From contig NC_035790.1 of assembly GCF_001653235.2 (NCBI RefSeq), positions 5,084,001 to 5,148,000 of the forward strand: a stretch of DNA of 64,000 bases. The letters are read 5' to 3'. The position numbers were made by a program, and so were the translations under genes. The DNA is from Pochonia chlamydosporia 170. Taxonomy: Eukaryota > Ascomycota > Sordariomycetes > Hypocreales > Clavicipitaceae. The notes beneath the pieces are model-generated. The model was not told where the DNA came from and searched no databases. It saw only the letters and a list, made by a program, of their open reading frames with translations. Positions 60,063 through 64,000 of this stretch are shown piece after piece (within the stretch, counting starts at the first letter, position 1; each line of letters begins with the position of its first letter).

Positions 60063-62700
60063 AGTTACCCCGCTGTGATGAAGTTGCGAAGCTTGTGAAA
60101 GTGATGGGGAGCTTGTGTTGATGGAGAGGGGTAAGTTATTTAAGATGAATGTATGTGTGTAAGTTCTGAAGTGATGATAATAGACCGTTGACGATGGAAA
60201 AGGGATACAGGGTTTCAGGATGATTGCGAAACTTGATATAATAAGGCGTTGTTGGCAAGGGAAGAGTCGAGCTTGCTCATGCTCATGCTGGTTGAGAGTC
60301 GAATCAAGAGTGAGTGAGCGGGGCAAATCGCGACGTCATCAAAGAGCGTAAAGTGGCTGATGGCCTTCGACGGCGTCACCTTTTGCGCAAACCCAAACCC
60401 AGGTGGTGCCACCAGTCTGTCTCGACCCTGATATACGCCATCTCGTTCCCTAGCTTGGGCAACCAAGGAATTGAGGCAGCCGGTAATGTTTCTGCATCCC
60501 GAACATTGAACCTTGACGGCACAGCACTTTGCGTCGTACTATTTAGATTTGAAGGCTAAGCCACAGGTGTGTGATGGTGATGAGGCGACAAACATGTGAA
60601 ACTGGATGAGACCTGCAAGTAAAGGCGAGGCAGGCTATGCAAGCGGGGATAAATGGAGTGTGAGTTTATGCATGAGGCGTCGCGATATGCCAAAGTTGCA
60701 AACACTTGAAATCGTAAGCTGATATGTGTACTTGACTACTTGACTGTCTCTGTCAGCAGCTGTTTGTGCAACATGGCACTTGACGCTTTAGCGACATCTC
60801 GAACATGATGATTCGCTGCGGTGCACGAAGTATCAAGTCAACGATTTATATGCGGCTGGCTCAGAGCATGAAAGACCTTACCATGTATGCAGCTTAGACC
60901 TCCATGTTTCTTCAATGCATGCATCAAGCTACCAGCACTGGGCATTTTGCCAACCCACAGGTCCCTGTACTCGATCCATATCTCATTCGAAATGTTCTCT
61001 GAAACAGCTGTCGCAAATATGATGTCTGCTGGAATAATCCGTCAATGCGGCAAGCAGAAAAAAGAAAAGAATACATCACAGTAAATAAACCCGGATTTAA
61101 TCAGTGATTATATCTGTCCTGATATGGTTCCTCATGCCAGAAGAATAGAATGCGCCAGACCGCCAATCTCATCTCCACGATACAAATAGCCAAGCCTGTC
61201 CTCAGCACACTCAGTCTCAAACACAAGACGAACCAGTCAACATTCGCAAAAAATTTATGCTCCTGCAAATGGAAATCGCCCAAAAGACGGTGACATCAGC
61301 CCAATCTTCACCGTAGTCTCGCTAGTCCTTGTCTCTGAGGATCCACGATGGGGTCAATTTCGTCTGTTCCCAGCAGCAAGCCCTGCTAGCGGAGGCAGCG
61401 GGGCCCAACAAAGAAATCCTTGCTTGTCATGGAGTCAAGAGATTGCAGGGGAGATGCTCTTGCAAGATTTCAGATGAATGCAATATCATGTCACGGGTTG
61501 GATGCCAGAGGGATTCAGAGGAATATTGCGCAGCCACAGCCGCCATGTCTTGAAGAGTGAGTGAGGACACCGTTGCATTTGATGCTGCAGACTGGATAAT
61601 TCAATGTGTCATTAGACTTGTCATTTTGACTGTCAATATTTCGAGCTGGGCACTGCAGATGTGTCACAGAGACACTTTATTGCATGGCACTGATGTTCCT
61701 GCAGTCTGTCTGTCGTTGGCCAGAGACGTTTCATCTAGACACATTGCAGGCAAACATTGAACAAACTATTCATCCCCAAGGACGTAGATCAATTGAGTGA
61801 ATTGTCGTTTTACAAACATTCTATCTAAACCTCCGTTATGGCCACGTGGAGATTGAATGCACATCTTACAAAGTCAGCCTCACCCGTCCATGCTACCCAT
61901 TCAATGTTCTCAAAATAGTCACCACCAAGTCGGAGATCCAAAGTCATCCTCCATCCACCCAGAACACCACAGTAATACACAGCACCATCCAGCCAAGCAA
62001 ACATTCAATGCCACACCAAACAGCCTACCTTCCCATGCCTTGCCATCCCAGTCAATTATTCCTCACACACTGTGGAGGTCGGTGTGGACCACGCCCCAGG
62101 ATAAGACCTCAGAGATATCCCAGCACCAGACAAGACCCCAGTCTAGCCTCAGCCAGGGCGTTCCTAGTTCCACCAGAAATGCGCACCTGTGCAACCTGCT
62201 CAATCAAGGATTCTGTCCTCGTCTGGCCCAGTTGGTGGCACCAACAAATTCTCAGACACATCCCACCCACTGACCAGCCTTCCTCACCTCCAAGACCAGT
62301 TGTTTAAAAGAGATCGTCACCCGGTTTCTGACCTCCGTTCCCGCTCCCGCTCCCTATGACGTGGCTCTAGATTTTCGTCCCCTTGAGCCCTCCATGGCTG
62401 TGATTGTCGCGTGTGTCTTTGCATCTTAGATTGTCATCGTTATCATTGCTCGACAGCTGTTTCTCAGACTTCACAACTTCCCTTTGTTCGTGGAGCCGTT
62501 GGCTGTTCCCCTCATACGGCGCATCTCCATCCCGAGGTGAGTATCGTCTCCTGGCCGCCAAATCGCCTCACCGTCTAATACCTCTTCCAGCCCATTCTTT
62601 ACATCGGAAATCACTCGAAATTGGCATAGCCCCTAAGTAATTACAGTCTGGACCGAACACGACTTCCTCCCGGACTGACATCCCCTAACTCCACGGGACG
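60063..62700. other. 2.6 kb gene-poor interval
   Basis: Upstream of the RRM gene and of the 57-codon ORF at 62701. The overlapping frames at 61846-62307 and 61857-62273 are CT-rich with no domain. No RNA gene, inverted repeat or transposon was recognised. Confidence 0.4.
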
Positions 62701-62874
62701 ATGGCCGTCTTTCTCAAAAAGAAAATCACCTACGACGAAGACAAAATCCTAAACCTCATCTGGTTCGGCCTCGTCGGCCTCCAAGTATTAATCGTCATGA
62801 CCGTCGCTGCCCAAGCTGCCCGCCACTATCTACGATACTACTTTCAACGGAGACGGAAGCAAATGCTGCCTTGA
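62701..62874 (+). CDS. 57-residue single-pass membrane protein
   Basis: An intronless ATG-TGA frame. The N-terminus is basic and polar (MAVFLKKKITYDEDKIL), followed by one hydrophobic helix (residues about 19-37: IWFGLVGLQVLIVMTV) and a strongly basic C-terminus (RHYLRYYFQRRRKQ). This orderly layout and a good start context (ACGATGG) suggest a real micropeptide. It could sit in the ER or mitochondrial membrane, with charges flanking the helix on both sides. I do not recognise a family. It is shorter than normal ORF cut-offs and could be missed by annotation. Confidence 0.55.
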   Translation: MAVFLKKKITYDEDKILNLIWFGLVGLQVLIVMTVAAQAARHYLRYYFQRRRKQMLP

Positions 62875-63196
62875 GTTTTCGATCTTTTTCAGGCGTTTTA
62901 GGGAAACAACAAGGGACATGATTTTGGGAGATTTTTGACCTGACCTTTTGGTATCGACTTGCTGTCGACGAGGTATTTTTTTTTTTCGCATTTCGGCATT
63001 GCACGTTTGCATGATGGAGTTTTTGCATTGGCGTTTTTGATTGCATGGATTGGCGTAATGCACTGTACGAATATGTCTTGATGAGACTTTATGATGTAAT
63101 TATGGTTGTCTTGCAACTGGTAATCATTGAACAACTTGTTGTTGTCACACTCCTTTGATACCACTGATAATTGTCACTGTACATGTCGAATTTACC
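62875..63196. other. Convergent gap
   Basis: 322 bp between facing 3' ends. A T run at 62974-62985 is the only feature seen. Confidence 0.4.
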
Positions 63197-64000
63197 TCAG
63201 TACAGCGGGAGAGTGCCATCAGTCTCCGCAAAGGCCCTCTCAAGAATTGCAACACCAGCTTCGACCTGAGCCTCCGTCACTGTAATGGGCGGCGCAATCC
63301 GAAACGTGCCCCCGAAGCTGGGGTGGCTGCTCAAGTTCGCCCAGAGCCCCAGCTCATATGCCCGGTTTCCAACTCTCCTGGCCAATTCCAACCCTGGCGT
63401 TTTGCTATCTCGATCAGTCACAATCTCAATACCAGCCATCAGACCTCTACCGCGCACTTGGCCAATGCAGCCGTATCGGTTGTACAGTCCCTGCAAACCG
63501 CTGTGAAGAATCTTGCCGCATTTTCTTGAGTGCTCAACCAGATTGTCTCGGAACAGAATCTCCAAGACCTTATCACCAACAGCCGCTGGGAGCGGATCAT
63601 TGACATGAGTGGTGTAAAAGAAGAACCCTTTCTCTGCCGCTGTATTGGCAACCTCCTCGCTTGCCACCACGGCACTCAGCGGTAAACCATTCCCCAAAGT
63701 TTTGGACAGGGTCAAGATATCTGGCACCACATCCTCATGGTTTATGGCCATGAAGTCTCCGCATCGGCCGACGCCTGTCTGTGCTTCATCCACAATCAAA
63801 AGCATTCCTCGTGCCTCGCACTGCCTTTTTAGAGCTTTGAGGTATCCCGATGGGAGAACATGCATGCCCCCCGAACTTTGGATGCATTCGACGATGCAAG
63901 CCGCCAGAGAACCACACGATTGCAAGTCAATCATCTTCCATCCGTACTCCATCTCAGCCTCCCAGTCGTAGGAGCCATCGGGCTTGCGAAAGACAGACCT
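63197..64000 (-). CDS. 2,2-dialkylglycine decarboxylase-like aminotransferase (partial)
   Basis: Class III PLP aminotransferase; the C-terminal 267 residues are present and the N-terminus lies beyond the right edge. Blocks LPSGYLKALKRQCEARGMLL, IVDEAQTGVGRCGDFM and PDILTLSKTLGNGLPLSAVV are present, the last with the PLP lysine (codon 63703-63701). FYTTHVNDPLPAAVG and TFRIAPPITVTEAQVEAG follow. By resemblance they match bacterial 2,2-dialkylglycine decarboxylase better than ornithine or GABA aminotransferase. That enzyme decarboxylates 2-aminoisobutyrate while transaminating pyruvate. No intron falls within the visible part. The DEAQTGVGR block carries the PLP-ring aspartate. Substrate assignment needs the missing N-terminus and a profile search. 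Confidence 0.85.
   Translation of the reverse strand, partial: RSVFRKPDGSYDWEAEMEYGWKMIDLQSCGSLAACIVECIQSSGGMHVLPSGYLKALKRQCEARGMLLIVDEAQTGVGRCGDFMAINHEDVVPDILTLSKTLGNGLPLSAVVASEEVANTAAEKGFFFYTTHVNDPLPAAVGDKVLEILFRDNLVEHSRKCGKILHSGLQGLYNRYGCIGQVRGRGLMAGIEIVTDRDSKTPGLELARRVGNRAYELGLWANLSSHPSFGGTFRIAPPITVTEAQVEAGVAILERAFAETDGTLPLY

Noticed and set aside
61846..62307. Two overlapping plus-strand frames of about 140-150 codons
   Set aside because: They occupy the same CT-rich DNA in different frames with no recognisable domain; composition explains the openness.

Overview
The window is nuclear DNA from a filamentous ascomycete, most likely a sordariomycete and plausibly of the order Hypocreales. 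Genes carry short GT-AG introns (about 45-80 bp, one of 259 bp). There are four Zn2Cys6 regulators, five MFS transporters, a fungal-type homocitrate synthase and no bacterial-style operons. I rebuilt exon structures by hand; every complete spliced model gives a whole number of codons. Family names come from motif recognition without database searches.

Layout: (1) 0-8.2 kb is a sugar module: a partial lactose/cellobiose-type permease divergent from an intracellular GH1 beta-glucosidase, a Zn2Cys6 factor, and a secreted glycoside hydrolase that looks like GH162 beta-1,2-glucanase. (2) 8.5-14.5 kb holds a mitochondrial acyl-CoA dehydrogenase, a CTF1/Far-like Zn2Cys6 factor and an allantoate-permease-like MFS protein. 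(3) 16-25.9 kb holds RidA, a D-serine dehydratase-like PLP enzyme, an MFS transporter, a penicillin-acyltransferase-like (C45) Ntn hydrolase and a Zn2Cys6 factor. This reads as a catabolic module in which RidA clears the 2-aminoacrylate made by the dehydratase. (4) 26.9-35.7 kb is mostly housekeeping: a TRAMP poly(A) polymerase, a Yip1 protein, a GPI-anchored protein and a 16-cysteine metallothionein-like protein. (5) 38.4-48.8 kb is a second amino-acid-type module: MFS, peroxisomal D-amino-acid oxidase, HSL-type esterase, Zn2Cys6 factor, MFS and aldo/keto reductase. Three of its intergenic regions carry a CGG-N5-CCG palindrome. (6) 51.8-64 kb holds homocitrate synthase, two low-complexity/coiled-coil proteins, small proteins, a Vip1-like RRM protein and, at the right edge, a partial 2,2-dialkylglycine decarboxylase-like aminotransferase.

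The most interesting signals are the two parallel modules (3 and 5), each combining transporter, amide/ester hydrolase, D-amino-acid enzyme and Zn2Cys6 regulator, with candidate shared operators. Next come an in-frame TAG that interrupts a repeated C-terminal motif in the coiled-coil protein at 54.3 kb, and the cysteine-rich protein at 35.2-35.7 kb. Gene-poor stretches of 1.4-3 kb (14.5-16, 31.1-33.5, 35.7-38.4, 48.8-51.8, 57.1-58.6 and 60.1-62.7 kb) hold no gene I can defend, apart from one weak orphan ORF.
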